Source: Geothrix paludis (GTDB lineage Bacteria > Acidobacteriota > Holophagae > Holophagales > Holophagaceae). Taken from it: 64,000 nucleotides of DNA. Below are positions 24,160-33,788 of this stretch, piece after piece. The translations under genes were made by a program, and so were the position numbers. The stretch spans positions 1 to 64,000 of the forward strand of contig NZ_JAKZLC010000007.1 in NCBI RefSeq assembly GCF_022808815.1, read 5' to 3'. Each line of letters begins with the position of its first letter. Within the stretch, counting starts at the first letter, position 1. Under the pieces are notes generated by a model that made no database searches, was not told the DNA's origin, and saw only the letters and a program-made list of their open reading frames with translations.

Positions 24160-25038
24160 ATGCTGCACCGCACCGCGCTTTGCATCGGGATCAACCAGTA
24201 CCAGAACTTCCCCGCGGCCAACCTGAACGGGTGCGTGAACGACGCCCACGACATGGCTTCGCTGCTGAAGGATCTGCTGGGCTTCGAGGATTCCGATATC
24301 ACCCAGTTGACGGACCAAGCCGCCACCAAGGCCAACATCATGCGCGAGCTGCGACGCATGGTGGAAGGCGCCTTGGCCGGCCGCTACAACCACCTGGTCT
24401 TCACGTTCTCGGGGCATGGCACCCAGGTGCCGGACCTGAACCTCGATGAGTTCGACCGGGCCGACGAGGCCTTCTGCCCCCATGACCTAGCCCAGAGCGG
24501 CCCCCAGTGGGACCGCGACCACCTCATCGTGGACGACGAGCTCCACGACCTGTTCGTGCAGCTTCCCCAGAGCGTGATCCTGGAAATCCTCCTCGACACC
24601 TGCCACAGCGGCGCGGGCCTCCGGGCGGCGGACCTGCTCATGGACCGCAAGCCCCGCTACCTGCCGCCGCCCTCGATCGAGGCCTTCCGCGACATCGAGT
24701 ACCGCCGGGCCCGCCCCGGGCACCTCAAGCTGCTGGAGAAGGGCCTGTCGCACCACATCCTCTGGACCGCCTGCAAGGAGAGCCAGACCGCTGCGGACGC
24801 CTTCATGCAGGGCGACTGGCACGGCGCCTTCAGCTGGCACTTCTGCCGCGAGGCGAGGGCCAGCGGTAACCACCTCACCCGGGCCAAGGTGCTGGCGAAG
24901 ATCCGTTCCGACCTCAGCGCTGCCCACTTCACGCAGACGCCCCAGCTGGACTGCGAAGCCGTCACCCGCCATGCGGTGATGAAGGCGGTGGAGGTTCCCC
25001 CGAACCTGTCGCCACTGCCGACCGAGATGCCGACCTGA
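24160..25038 (+). CDS. Caspase-like peptidase (metacaspase type)
   Basis: A 292-residue protein of peptidase family C14. The catalytic His86 lies in FSGHGTQ and Cys148 in DTCHSG, in the order and spacing of caspase folds; ALCIGINQYQ is the first strand. There is no signal peptide, so it is cytosolic. No accessory domain is present. Bacterial relatives are implicated in regulated cell death, proteolysis or defence, but no partner gene is adjacent, so the role is open. AGGAGG lies before ATG 24160. Confidence 0.9.
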   Translation: MLHRTALCIGINQYQNFPAANLNGCVNDAHDMASLLKDLLGFEDSDITQLTDQAATKANIMRELRRMVEGALAGRYNHLVFTFSGHGTQVPDLNLDEFDRADEAFCPHDLAQSGPQWDRDHLIVDDELHDLFVQLPQSVILEILLDTCHSGAGLRAADLLMDRKPRYLPPPSIEAFRDIEYRRARPGHLKLLEKGLSHHILWTACKESQTAADAFMQGDWHGAFSWHFCREARASGNHLTRAKVLAKIRSDLSAAHFTQTPQLDCEAVTRHAVMKAVEVPPNLSPLPTEMPT

Positions 25039-25060
25039 CCGGGTCTACGCCCGAAACGAG

Positions 25061-25086
25061 CAGGGCGCCGCAAGGCGCCCTGTTCT
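25061..25086. terminator. Hairpin terminator between convergent genes
   Basis: CAGGGCGCC (25061-25069), loop GCAA, GGCGCCCTG (25074-25082) and then TTCT. A second hairpin (CTGAAACGC/GCGTTTCAG, 25087-25107) lies next to the ahcY stop. Confidence 0.8.
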
Positions 25087-25108
25087 CTGAAACGCGAAGC
25101 GTTTCAGC

Positions 25109-26506
<1,398 letters not shown>

Positions 26507-26572
26507 GGGACCTCCACGAAGGGCCGGATCGACAGGAGGGTGCGTCCACCCCATCGCCCCGGTTCAGGGTTG

Positions 26573-26660
26573 AGGTGAGCGCCGTTCCTGGAAGGATGGG
26601 TCCGAGCCTGAGATCCCGCACAGCCGATCTGCCGGGTCCTGCAGCGCTCCTCGGACCTCT
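26573..26660 (-). promoter_or_regulatory. SAH riboswitch upstream of ahcY
   Basis: On the minus strand, GTCCGAGGAGCGCTGCA, then AGGCTCGGA and AACGGCGCTCAC follow the SAH riboswitch consensus, including the pairing CCGAG/CTCGG and the pseudoknot GAGCGC/GCGCTC. It lies about 70 bases upstream of the ahcY start. It binds S-adenosylhomocysteine and turns the gene on. Confidence 0.93.
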
Positions 26661-26694
26661 CCAGGATAGCGGTGACGACAGGGGGTGGAGTGGT

Positions 26695-26870
26695 TTCTAT
26701 TTTCTTGGTGTCGCGTTACAAAATTTTTTCAAAATTTTGTAACGAAATATAAATATTAAAATAATTATAATTGTTAACTAATTTGTGTATTTTGTCACTT
26801 TTATCTAACAAATTTTTTTCGTAGAAAAATTTTTGTACCTGCAAACACACGACTTGCAAACTGGCACAAC
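26695..26870. other. AT-rich island with a perfect 14-bp palindrome
   Basis: About 175 bases of markedly AT-rich sequence in a GC-rich genome, between the ahcY leader and the comEA-like gene. CGTTACAAAATTTT at 26714-26727 pairs perfectly with 26731-26744 around TTC. A weaker inverted pair surrounds 26805-26835. No reliable gene is seen; a minus-strand frame through it has no coding character. Confidence 0.75.
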
Positions 26871-26906
26871 CCTCGATGTGACATGGCTGCCTGAAAGGAG
26901 GCAACC

Positions 26907-27221
26907 ATGTCCAACCCCTTCACCTCTCTGGCCTTGGCGCTCGTCCTGGCCCTTCCCCTCTCGGCCGCGGCCGGCCGTTCCCCCCGGGCGCCCCAGCGGC
27001 CGGTGAACCTCAACACGGCTTCGGTCACCGAGCTCATGCAGCTGCCCCGCGTCGGCCAGAAGACCGCCGAGCGCATCGTGAGCTTCCGCAAGCAGCATGG
27101 CGGCTTCCAGCGCCCGGAAGAGCTCATGAACGTCAAGGGCATCGGCGAGAAGTCCTACGCCAAGCTGAAGCCCTACCTGGCCCTCACGGCCTCGCCGCGT
27201 TCCGCGGCCGCGGCGAAGTAG
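26907..27221 (+). CDS. Secreted helix-hairpin-helix protein, ComEA-like
   Basis: A 104-residue protein. AAAGGAGG precedes ATG 26907. After a signal peptide (ALALVLALPLSAAAG) comes a double helix-hairpin-helix DNA-binding domain: VNLNTASVTELMQLPRVG, then FQRPEELMNVKGIGEKSYAK. This is the layout of ComEA-like periplasmic DNA receptors in natural transformation. A pseudopilin-like gene and radC follow in the same direction, a DNA-uptake-flavoured cluster, although functional transformation cannot be inferred from it alone. Confidence 0.88.
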   Translation: MSNPFTSLALALVLALPLSAAAGRSPRAPQRPVNLNTASVTELMQLPRVGQKTAERIVSFRKQHGGFQRPEELMNVKGIGEKSYAKLKPYLALTASPRSAAAAK

Positions 27222-27230
27222 GGGGTGGCC

Positions 27231-27731
27231 ATGCTCCGGAGCTGCCGCCTCTCCCAGCGGGGGACCTCCCTGCTGGACCTCACCGTCTCCATGGCCGTGG
27301 CCGCCGTCATGACCATGATCTGCCTGGCCCAGTGGGATCCCGGCAGTGTCGAGCTCTCGGTGGCCCACCAGGAGATCCGCGGCAGCCTGGAGCAGGCCTT
27401 CAGCCTGGCGCGGGCCCGGGGCAGCAATGTCACCGTGGCCCTGGGCCAAGCCAGCGGCGCCGGGGAACACCTCCCGGTGCAGCTCAGCCGCCGGATCAAG
27501 TGGGGCAAGCCCGCCCAGATCCCCCTGCCCCCGGGCATGGACGCGCCCGCGGTGGCGACCCGCACGGGCGAGGCCCACCCCATCCTCACGGTCACCCCCC
27601 GCCACACGGCCCTGGCCAGCACCTGGTTCCTGAACGACGGCCAGGAAGCGCTGTGCATGCGGCTCTCCGGCCAGGGCCGGCTCCAGGTGCTCCGGTGGCG
27701 GCGGGACCGCCAGAAGTGGGTGAGGGCCTGA
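27231..27731 (+). CDS. GspH/type IV pseudopilin-like protein
   Basis: A 166-residue protein with a prepilin-type N-terminus: basic start, then SQRG followed by TSLLDLTVSMAVAAVM, a long hydrophobic helix. The normal cleavage site is G-F/M-T-L-x-E; here Gly is followed by Thr, and position +5 is Asp rather than Glu. The rest resembles GspH-like minor pseudopilins. GTG 27225 is an alternative start. It lies between the ComEA-like gene and radC and overlaps the latter by one base. Confidence 0.7.
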   Translation: MLRSCRLSQRGTSLLDLTVSMAVAAVMTMICLAQWDPGSVELSVAHQEIRGSLEQAFSLARARGSNVTVALGQASGAGEHLPVQLSRRIKWGKPAQIPLPPGMDAPAVATRTGEAHPILTVTPRHTALASTWFLNDGQEALCMRLSGQGRLQVLRWRRDRQKWVRA

Positions 27732-28411
27732 TGCGCATCCTCGACCTCTCCCCCGACCAGCGTCCCCGGGAGCGCCTGCTCGCCGGTCACGGCGAGACCC
27801 TCTCGGACGCGGACCTCCTTGCCCTCATCTGGGGCACGGGTCTCCGGGGCCACAGCGCCGTGGAGCTGGCCCAGGCGGTGCTGGGCCGCACCGGCGGCCT
27901 GGCGGGCCTCCTGGCCCTGGGGCTGAACGACTGGCTGGGCCAGCCCGGTCTCGGCCCCGCCAAGGCGGGCCAGCTCTGGGCCGCCTTGGAGCTCTCCCGG
28001 CGTGCCCAGCGCGGGTCCGACCGTCCCCGCATCACCAGTCCCCGCGCCGCCGGCAGCTACCTGCTACCCCGCTGCCAGGGCTGGACCGAGGAGCGCTTCG
28101 GCCTCCTCGCCCTCAACGCCAAGGGCGACCTCCTGGCGGAGCGCATCCTCAGCCAGGGTACGGCCACGGCCACGCTCATCAGCCCCCGCGAGTTCTTCCG
28201 GGAGGCGCTGAGATACGGCGCCAGCACCGCCCTGGCCTTCCACAACCACCCGAGCGGCGACCCCGCCCCCAGCCGCGAGGACATCCAGCTCACCCGCCGC
28301 CTCCAGGCCGCCGGCGAGTCCCTGGGCGTGCCCCTGGCCGACCATCTCATCCTCGGCCAAGAGCGCTATCACAGCTTCCGCGCGGCGGAGGGCTGGGATC
28401 AGCGAGGGTAG
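27731..28411 (+). CDS. radC: JAB/MPN-domain protein RadC
   Basis: A 226-residue protein. The N-terminal UPF0758 part (RPRERLLAGHGETLSDADLL, LIWGTGLRGHSAVELA) and the C-terminal JAMM zinc motif (HNHPSGDPAPSREDI, His171 and His173) are clear. RadC was once thought to be a repair protein; its exact role is unknown, and some links to DNA uptake and mobile elements are reported. Start ATG overlaps the preceding stop (TGATG), so it is coupled to the pseudopilin gene. Confidence 0.93.
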   Translation: MRILDLSPDQRPRERLLAGHGETLSDADLLALIWGTGLRGHSAVELAQAVLGRTGGLAGLLALGLNDWLGQPGLGPAKAGQLWAALELSRRAQRGSDRPRITSPRAAGSYLLPRCQGWTEERFGLLALNAKGDLLAERILSQGTATATLISPREFFREALRYGASTALAFHNHPSGDPAPSREDIQLTRRLQAAGESLGVPLADHLILGQERYHSFRAAEGWDQRG

Positions 28412-28414
28412 GGC

Positions 28415-29938
28415 TCAGGGCCTGAACGGCTCCTTCAGCGGTTCGCCGCAGGCGAGGTCGGCCAGGGTCTCGATGAGCACGTGGGCACCGCGGTGCAGAT
28501 CCTCGATGGGCACCTGCTCGTCCACGTCGTGCCCCGGATAGGGCCGGCCGGGGAACCACATGCCGAAGGCGATGGCGTGGGGCATGCGCTTGGCGTAGGT
28601 GCCGCCCCCGGAGATGGCGGGCTGATCCACCCGTCCGGTGGCGCGCTCATAGTCGGCCATGAGGCGCTTCACCAACCGGGACTGGGGATCGAAGGCCAGC
28701 GGGGTGTCCCCGAAGAAGCCCCCGAAGCTGAAGGCCGTCTTCCGGGCGGCCGCGAACGCCGAGACCACCTGCCGGAGGTGCGCCTCCAGCGCGGGCCCGT
28801 AGCGCTTCGGTGTCGCGCGGATGTTGAGGGTGAGCTTCAGACCGCCGCCAGCCTCCGGCTTGAGGGTGGCCACGTTCACGGCGCACCTGCCCCAAAGCGG
28901 GTCGGGTTCCGTGAGCCCCAGCCCGGTCCCGTACAGGTCCCCGCCCGCCTGCCGGGCGAAGGCCAGGAGGTCGTCCGCCCCGCCTGGCGGCAGCTCGCCG
29001 TCCAGCAGCCGCGCCAGGGCCACGAGCGCATTGCGGCCCCCTTCCAGGTTGACGCCACCGTGGGCGGCCTTGCCCTGGACGGTGATGGTCAGGGAGGCAC
29101 CGGCCCCCTCCGGCGTGAGGCTGAAGGCCGCTCGGCATCCGGGGTCCAGCGGCCGGCGCTCCAGGCGCTTCCGTAGGGCGACCAGAGGATCCTTCCCAGC
29201 CGCGGAGGCCAAGCGGATCACCGCCCGATCGGGGACGATGCTCGTGGCCAGGCCCGCCTCCAGGGCCGCCACGGTCCAGGGACGGTCCGCCGTGGGAGCG
29301 GTCGGCCGCTGGGTCTCGAGGGTGAGCGCGTTCCAGGCCTTCTCGCCCACGACCACGGGGAAGGCGGAGTCGAGCACGAGGCTGAGGTCCGGCGGCCGGT
29401 TCGCCTTCAGGTAGTCCGTGATGTCGGTGTTGGTGCTCTCCTCGTCGCTTCCCACCAGGAGCCGGATGGTGCTGGCCCGGGTGGGGCCGGCCTCCTTCAG
29501 GGCCTTCATGGCCAGGAGGGCCTGGATCATCGGGCCCTTGTCGTCCGCGGCCCCGCGGCCGAGGACCCGCCCATCCTTCACGGTCCCCGAGAAGGGTGGG
29601 ATGCTCCAGTGATCGTCCACGGGCTGCACATCGCCATGGACGAGGAGACCGAGTACCGGCGCCCCATCCCGCCCACCCGTGGCCGGCAGGTCCACCTCCA
29701 TCACCTTGCCCGCGTCCCGCACCTCGAAGCCGAGGCCCTTGGCGAGCTTCTGGATCCAGGTCTTCTGGTCCGCCCAGGCCTTCGCGTTTCCGGCGACCGT
29801 GGGGAAGCGGATCACCTCGGACAGCAGGGGCACCATCCGGGGCGCCAGGCGGCGATCGTAGTGGTCGTGGACCGGCCGTGTCGGCTGGGCCGGCTGGGCC
29901 GCCCACAGGAGAGAAGGGATCATCAAGGAAAGCAGCAT
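28415..29938 (-). CDS. Secreted M20 family dipeptidase (Sapep/PepV-like)
   Basis: A 507-residue metallopeptidase with a signal peptide (MLLSLMIPSLLWAAQ). Zinc-ligand segments are LLVHGDVQPVD, LGRGAADDKGPM and GSDEESTNT, in the order of the PepV/Sapep group. The insert domain characteristic of these dipeptidases follows. It probably releases amino acids from dipeptides in the periplasm. GGAGGT is 10 bases before ATG 29938; GTG 29944 or 29947 are alternatives. It ends four bases from radC, convergently. Confidence 0.88.
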   Translation of the reverse strand: MLLSLMIPSLLWAAQPAQPTRPVHDHYDRRLAPRMVPLLSEVIRFPTVAGNAKAWADQKTWIQKLAKGLGFEVRDAGKVMEVDLPATGGRDGAPVLGLLVHGDVQPVDDHWSIPPFSGTVKDGRVLGRGAADDKGPMIQALLAMKALKEAGPTRASTIRLLVGSDEESTNTDITDYLKANRPPDLSLVLDSAFPVVVGEKAWNALTLETQRPTAPTADRPWTVAALEAGLATSIVPDRAVIRLASAAGKDPLVALRKRLERRPLDPGCRAAFSLTPEGAGASLTITVQGKAAHGGVNLEGGRNALVALARLLDGELPPGGADDLLAFARQAGGDLYGTGLGLTEPDPLWGRCAVNVATLKPEAGGGLKLTLNIRATPKRYGPALEAHLRQVVSAFAAARKTAFSFGGFFGDTPLAFDPQSRLVKRLMADYERATGRVDQPAISGGGTYAKRMPHAIAFGMWFPGRPYPGHDVDEQVPIEDLHRGAHVLIETLADLACGEPLKEPFRP

Positions 29939-30122
29939 CCGCACCACGACCTCCGCACCACTGATCCCCGACTATACGTGTGCAAACAGAAATTCCGGCC
30001 AGGATTGACGGAATGACAGGTTCCGCTTCCCCGAGCCAAGATGAGAGCCGGCGATTCTGTGACTTCGAATCCCGCTCCCGCCACATTTACATGAAGGCGC
30101 CCCGCGACGCGGGGCGCTGATG

Positions 30123-30212
30123 TGGCGGAGGGAGCGGGATTCGAACCCGCGGTGAGCTCACACCCACGACGGTTTTCAAGACCGTTGCCTTAAACCGCTC
30201 GGCCATCCCTCC
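30123..30212 (-). tRNA. tRNA-Ser (TGA)
   Basis: Reading the minus strand from 30212: acceptor GGAGGGA pairs with TCCCTCC, with GGTTTAAGGC D-loop, anticodon TGA (30178-30176), a long variable arm as in serine tRNAs, T-loop TTCGAATCCCG and an encoded CCA end at 30125-30123. Confidence 0.95.
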
Positions 30213-30295
30213 GTGCCTCCATCTTGAAGGCTGGGCGCGGCCCTGGGCAAGAAGCCTTGTGCCGAACCGCCCCCAACGGTAATCTGGAAGGCCTT

Positions 30296-30388
<93 letters not shown>

Positions 30389-30390
30389 CT

Positions 30391-30415
30391 GAAGCCGCCG
30401 AAAGGCGGCTTCTTT
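30391..30415 (+). terminator. Terminator after tRNA-Ser (GCT)
   Basis: GAAGCCGCC (30391-30399), loop GAAA, GGCGGCTTC (30404-30412) and then TTT. Confidence 0.85.
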
Positions 30416-30416
30416 G

Positions 30417-30453
30417 TGGCGGAGAGAGGGGGATTCGAAATCACTGAATCGCC
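30417..30453 (-). repeat. Inverted copy of tRNA-Ser 3' end, copy A
   Basis: The 23 bases 30417-30439 are the exact reverse complement of the last 23 bases of tRNA-Ser (GCT), followed by ATCACTGAATCGCC. There is no rest of a tRNA. A second copy lies at 30605. Confidence 0.85.
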
Positions 30454-30604
30454 GTCCCTCGTCTTGGCTCGGGGAGACAGCCCAGTGGGCTGTCGGACCC
30501 GAGGCAGAGAGACGTGCGATTCGTGCGGCCGGAGGGGACCCCGCGCAGCGGTGACCCCGGAGGGAATCCCCCTAACCGGCCTGCCCGGATGATCATCGAA
30601 GCCG

Positions 30605-30641
30605 TGGCGGGGAGAGGGGGATTCGAAGTCACTGAATCGCC
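30605..30641 (-). repeat. Inverted copy of tRNA-Ser 3' end, copy B
   Basis: Matches copy A in 35 of 37 positions and so the tRNA-Ser (GCT) 3' end in 22 of 23. The two direct copies enclose about 150 bases without a gene but with an ACAGCCCAGTGGGCTGT palindrome. Confidence 0.83.
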
Positions 30642-30829
30642 AACTCTTGGCCCCAGGCCAGAAGACCGAAGAAAACCGCCCCCATCCCCGGAGATGGGCC
30701 TAGCATGGGGCGACGCATCCGCCGGTCGGCCCTCCGAGGTCGGCGTCGGCAGGTGGACGGATCTTGCTCAAGGCGTCTTCCTGGTTCCCCTGCCGGCCTC
30801 CTCCGGCTGGGGCGAGAAAGGAGGAAGCG

Positions 30830-31900
30830 ATGCTGGACACGCTTCGGTACCGGGGCCTCAACGGAGCCCGCGCCATCCGGCGCTGGGCCGTTCCCTACGT
30901 CGGGTCGCGGCTGCGGCCGGATGAGTTCCGACCCCTGCTCTGCTACCTCTTCACCGACTGGAAGTGCAACGTGGATTGCCACTACTGCTTCCAGTACGAC
31001 AACCACCGGCCGGGCATGTCTCTCGAGACGGCACGCTCCGCCATCGATTGGCTGAAGACGGTGGGCTGCCGAGTCCTCGCCATCATGGGCGGCGAACCCC
31101 TGGTGCGGAAGGACTTCATCCTGGACGTGATCCGCTACGGCAGCGAGAACGGGTTCTTCGTCTACCTGCCCACCAACGGCTACCTCATGGACCCGGCCTT
31201 CATTGATGCGGCGGGCCGCGCCGGCGTCACCGCCATCAACCTGGCCGTGGACGGCGTGGCGCCGCGGAAGGGCCTGCCGAAGGCGCTCCTGGCCATCGAG
31301 CCGCAGTTCCGCTACCTCGTGGCCCAGCAGAAGAGGCACGGCTACATCCTCTTCTTCAACATCAACATCTGCGGCCCGAACCTGCGGGACGTGCGGATGC
31401 TCACGGAGATCGCGCGCCAGAACGGCATCGGCACCGACTACCACCTGCTGGAGGACCCGCAGGCGACGGTGGACACTGGGCACTATGCCCACCGGGACAA
31501 CGATCTGCGCATCCGGCCCGAGCAGTACGAGGAGGTGGATGCGCTCCTGGACTGGCTCATCGAGAAGCAGGAGGAGGGCTGGTGCATGGTCAACGCGCCC
31601 GAGCACCTCCGGGCCATGAAGGACCGCCTGCGCGGCCGGATCGAGCCCTGGGACTGCCGCGCCGGGCACAACGGCGCGCTGATCAAGCCGGACGGCTCCA
31701 TCGCGCCCTGCTTCGACCTCATCACGCACCCCTACGACTGGGGGCGCATCTGGGAGCCCGACTTCAACCCCGAGGCGCTGCGGGCCGCGAAGGAGGCCTG
31801 CCTGCCCCACTGCTCCTCCACCTGCTTCTACAACCTGGGCACCTACTACAACCTGCGCTCCCTGCCCACGTGGCTCGCCAAGCACGCGCGGATGGGCTGA
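30830..31900 (+). CDS. Radical SAM protein with C-terminal Cys cluster
   Basis: A 356-residue radical SAM enzyme. The [4Fe-4S] motif CNVDCHYC is near residue 45, followed by the GGEPL motif. Further cysteines (WDCRAGHNGA, PCFDLI, CLPHCSSTC) at the C-terminus resemble a SPASM-like auxiliary cluster domain. Substrates of this kind are often peptides or lipids; nothing nearby identifies one. AGGAGG precedes ATG 30830. Immediately downstream, in the opposite direction, lies a cytochrome gene. Confidence 0.9.
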   Translation: MLDTLRYRGLNGARAIRRWAVPYVGSRLRPDEFRPLLCYLFTDWKCNVDCHYCFQYDNHRPGMSLETARSAIDWLKTVGCRVLAIMGGEPLVRKDFILDVIRYGSENGFFVYLPTNGYLMDPAFIDAAGRAGVTAINLAVDGVAPRKGLPKALLAIEPQFRYLVAQQKRHGYILFFNINICGPNLRDVRMLTEIARQNGIGTDYHLLEDPQATVDTGHYAHRDNDLRIRPEQYEEVDALLDWLIEKQEEGWCMVNAPEHLRAMKDRLRGRIEPWDCRAGHNGALIKPDGSIAPCFDLITHPYDWGRIWEPDFNPEALRAAKEACLPHCSSTCFYNLGTYYNLRSLPTWLAKHARMG

Positions 31901-31939
31901 CCCCGCGGCGTGTGGGGCGGCGACAGATTTCCAGGCGCG

Positions 31940-32287
31940 TCAGCCCTTCTTGTGGGCGTGCACCTTCGCGAACATGGCGTCGGTCATGGGGGAGACCTTC
32001 TTCTTGCCGTGGCAGGTGGCGCACTGGGCCTTATCCGGCATGATCAGGCCCGCCTTCTTCGCGGCGGCGGGATCCTTCATGACCCGGATGCCCTTGTACT
32101 CGCTGCCCGGGCCGTGGCAGCCTTCGCAGTCCAGCACGGGCTTCGTCTTGGCGTGCGCCGAGGCGCTCCAGGACTCGAACTGGACCTTGTGGCACATCTT
32201 GCAGGCCGCGGCGCCGATGCGGGTCGGAGCCGCGCTGGCAACCGCGCACGCGATGAGAGCCACCACCACAGGACGGATCAGCACCAT
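31940..32287 (-). CDS. Secreted three-haem cytochrome c
   Basis: A 115-residue protein with a signal peptide (VVVALIACAVASAA). Three c-type haem sites are visible: CKMCH, CEGCH and CATCH. Two or three extra His residues (SASAHAK, KVHAHKKG) could serve as distal ligands. It resembles cytochrome c554/c3-like small electron carriers, frequent in metal-reducing Acidobacteriota. AAGGAGG is just before ATG 32287. Confidence 0.9.
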   Translation of the reverse strand: MVLIRPVVVALIACAVASAAPTRIGAAACKMCHKVQFESWSASAHAKTKPVLDCEGCHGPGSEYKGIRVMKDPAAAKKAGLIMPDKAQCATCHGKKKVSPMTDAMFAKVHAHKKG

Positions 32288-32373
32288 GGCTTCCTCCTTG
32301 GAAGAGATCTCCACGCTACGCGCCTAAGGCGGACACTTCATCCAACCCGTAGGTCAAGAATGAAAACCCGCGA

Positions 32374-33762
32374 TCAGGGCGTGCGGAAACGGTGGTACCG
32401 CAGGGGCGGGATGCCGTCGTGCAGGCACGGTCCGCGGGCCGACATCGGCGGGGAGAACCAGCGCTCGGTGGCGGGGCGGGTCCGGGGGTCCTGGGTCTGG
32501 TTCATGGACCAGCGGGAGGCGCGCTCCTCCCCGTCGAGGCGGAAGCGGGCCCGCACGGACCACAGGTACTCCGTGGCCGGAGCCAGGGCGGCGTCGAGGC
32601 CGTGCTCCACGAAGGCCTTCTCCACCGGCTGCGGCGGCTTCCCCTCGGAAGGGGGCGTGGCCCCCACGGGATCCCGGCGGGCGTCCAGCCGCAATCCGGT
32701 CCGTTCGTAGACCAGCGGCCCCGGACCGCCTCCCACGGAGGCCCAGATCCGGAGGTCGTACCGGACGTCGGTGATGCGCCCGAACAGGCCGCCGGCATCG
32801 TGTTCGAGGTCCTCTCGGCGGGGGAACGCCTCCCACTGCAGGACGGGACGGAGGCTTTCGACCTGGGGCGAGGCCCCGCCGAAGGGGAGGAGCGTCGGGG
32901 GGAGGACCGGCCGGGGCCGGCGGGGCAGCAGCCCGCAGGTCGCGGGGCCCAGCTCCTTCGCGATGAAGAAGTCCTGGATCAGGAAGGCGGAATCGGCGAT
33001 GGCCTCGGCCGCCGAGTCCAGCGTGGCGCCCACGGCCTCCTGCAGCCGCTTCCCGTCCTCCGTGCCCCATTCCTGGAGGGGACGCCGGGGCCCGCCGACA
33101 GAGAACTGCCGGGCCAGCAGGACGGTCCCCTTCTGATCCAGCACCCGGTAGAGGACCGTCAGCTCGAAGTCGGCCACGGGATGGGAGCCTGCTCCGCCGT
33201 ACAAACCCCAGGAGAGGACCGAGACCTCCACCCGCAGGTCCGGCGCGGCGCCGGGGGCGGCCAGGATCTTCCCCGTCCCGGGCAGGCGCTGGACCACCCC
33301 CTTCGCCAGCTCGGCCGACAGGTCGGTCTGATTGCGCGCCAGAACCGCTTTCGCCGTCGCCGCGTCCTTCGTGGGCATGCCATGGGCGTAGCCCACCGCC
33401 GCCCCGCTCGCCCCGCCGATCACGGTCGCCGCGGGCACGAGGATGGGGGCGAGGATGACGAAGAAGGGGCCGGTCTGCAGGGAGGCCAGGAAGCCGGCTG
33501 TAGCCCCGGTGGCGGCCCCCGTGGCGGCCCCCTTCCCCGCCGCGCGCCCCTTGCCGATCTCCCCCCCAAGCTGGGCCTGGGTCCCGGGCTCGGGGGCCAC
33601 CGGCACCACCGCCACGGCGACGGCTCCCCGCCGGACCGGCTCGGGCACCGCGGGCGTGTAGGCCAGGGGATGCGGGGTGGCGCAGCCCCAGGCCAGTACG
33701 GAAAGGAGACCCGCGGAGAGGGGGACTCTCCAGGCGGGTCTCCCGCTGCGGACGGTGGGCAT
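32374..33762 (-). CDS. Large lipoprotein of unknown function
   Basis: A 462-residue protein. The signal ends in VLAWGC, a lipobox with Cys at about residue 27. Residues around 70-125 are Gly/Ala-rich with a hydrophobic stretch (FFVILAPILVPAATVIGG) suggestive of a glycine-zipper segment. Later segments include VEVSVLSWGLYGG and an FN3-like region with YLWSVRARFRLDGEERAS. The family is unknown. The start ATG 33762 follows GGAGGGG. It lies downstream of ilvE on the same strand. Confidence 0.7.
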   Translation of the reverse strand: MPTVRSGRPAWRVPLSAGLLSVLAWGCATPHPLAYTPAVPEPVRRGAVAVAVVPVAPEPGTQAQLGGEIGKGRAAGKGAATGAATGATAGFLASLQTGPFFVILAPILVPAATVIGGASGAAVGYAHGMPTKDAATAKAVLARNQTDLSAELAKGVVQRLPGTGKILAAPGAAPDLRVEVSVLSWGLYGGAGSHPVADFELTVLYRVLDQKGTVLLARQFSVGGPRRPLQEWGTEDGKRLQEAVGATLDSAAEAIADSAFLIQDFFIAKELGPATCGLLPRRPRPVLPPTLLPFGGASPQVESLRPVLQWEAFPRREDLEHDAGGLFGRITDVRYDLRIWASVGGGPGPLVYERTGLRLDARRDPVGATPPSEGKPPQPVEKAFVEHGLDAALAPATEYLWSVRARFRLDGEERASRWSMNQTQDPRTRPATERWFSPPMSARGPCLHDGIPPLRYHRFRTP

Positions 33763-33788
33763 GGCCCCCTCCGGAATGTCTGTCCGGA

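Noticed and set aside
26695-26870. Replication origin
   Set aside because: AT-rich, but no clear DnaA boxes (TTATCCACA) and no dnaA or gyrB gene nearby.
26716-26904. Minus-strand small protein in the AT-rich island
   Set aside because: Low-complexity Asn/Ile/Lys-rich translation of AT-rich DNA, no ribosome binding site, opposite the comEA-like leader.
30417-30641. Extra tRNA genes at the tRNA-Ser locus
   Set aside because: Only the 3' 23 bases match; no anticodon arm, D arm or acceptor partner is present.
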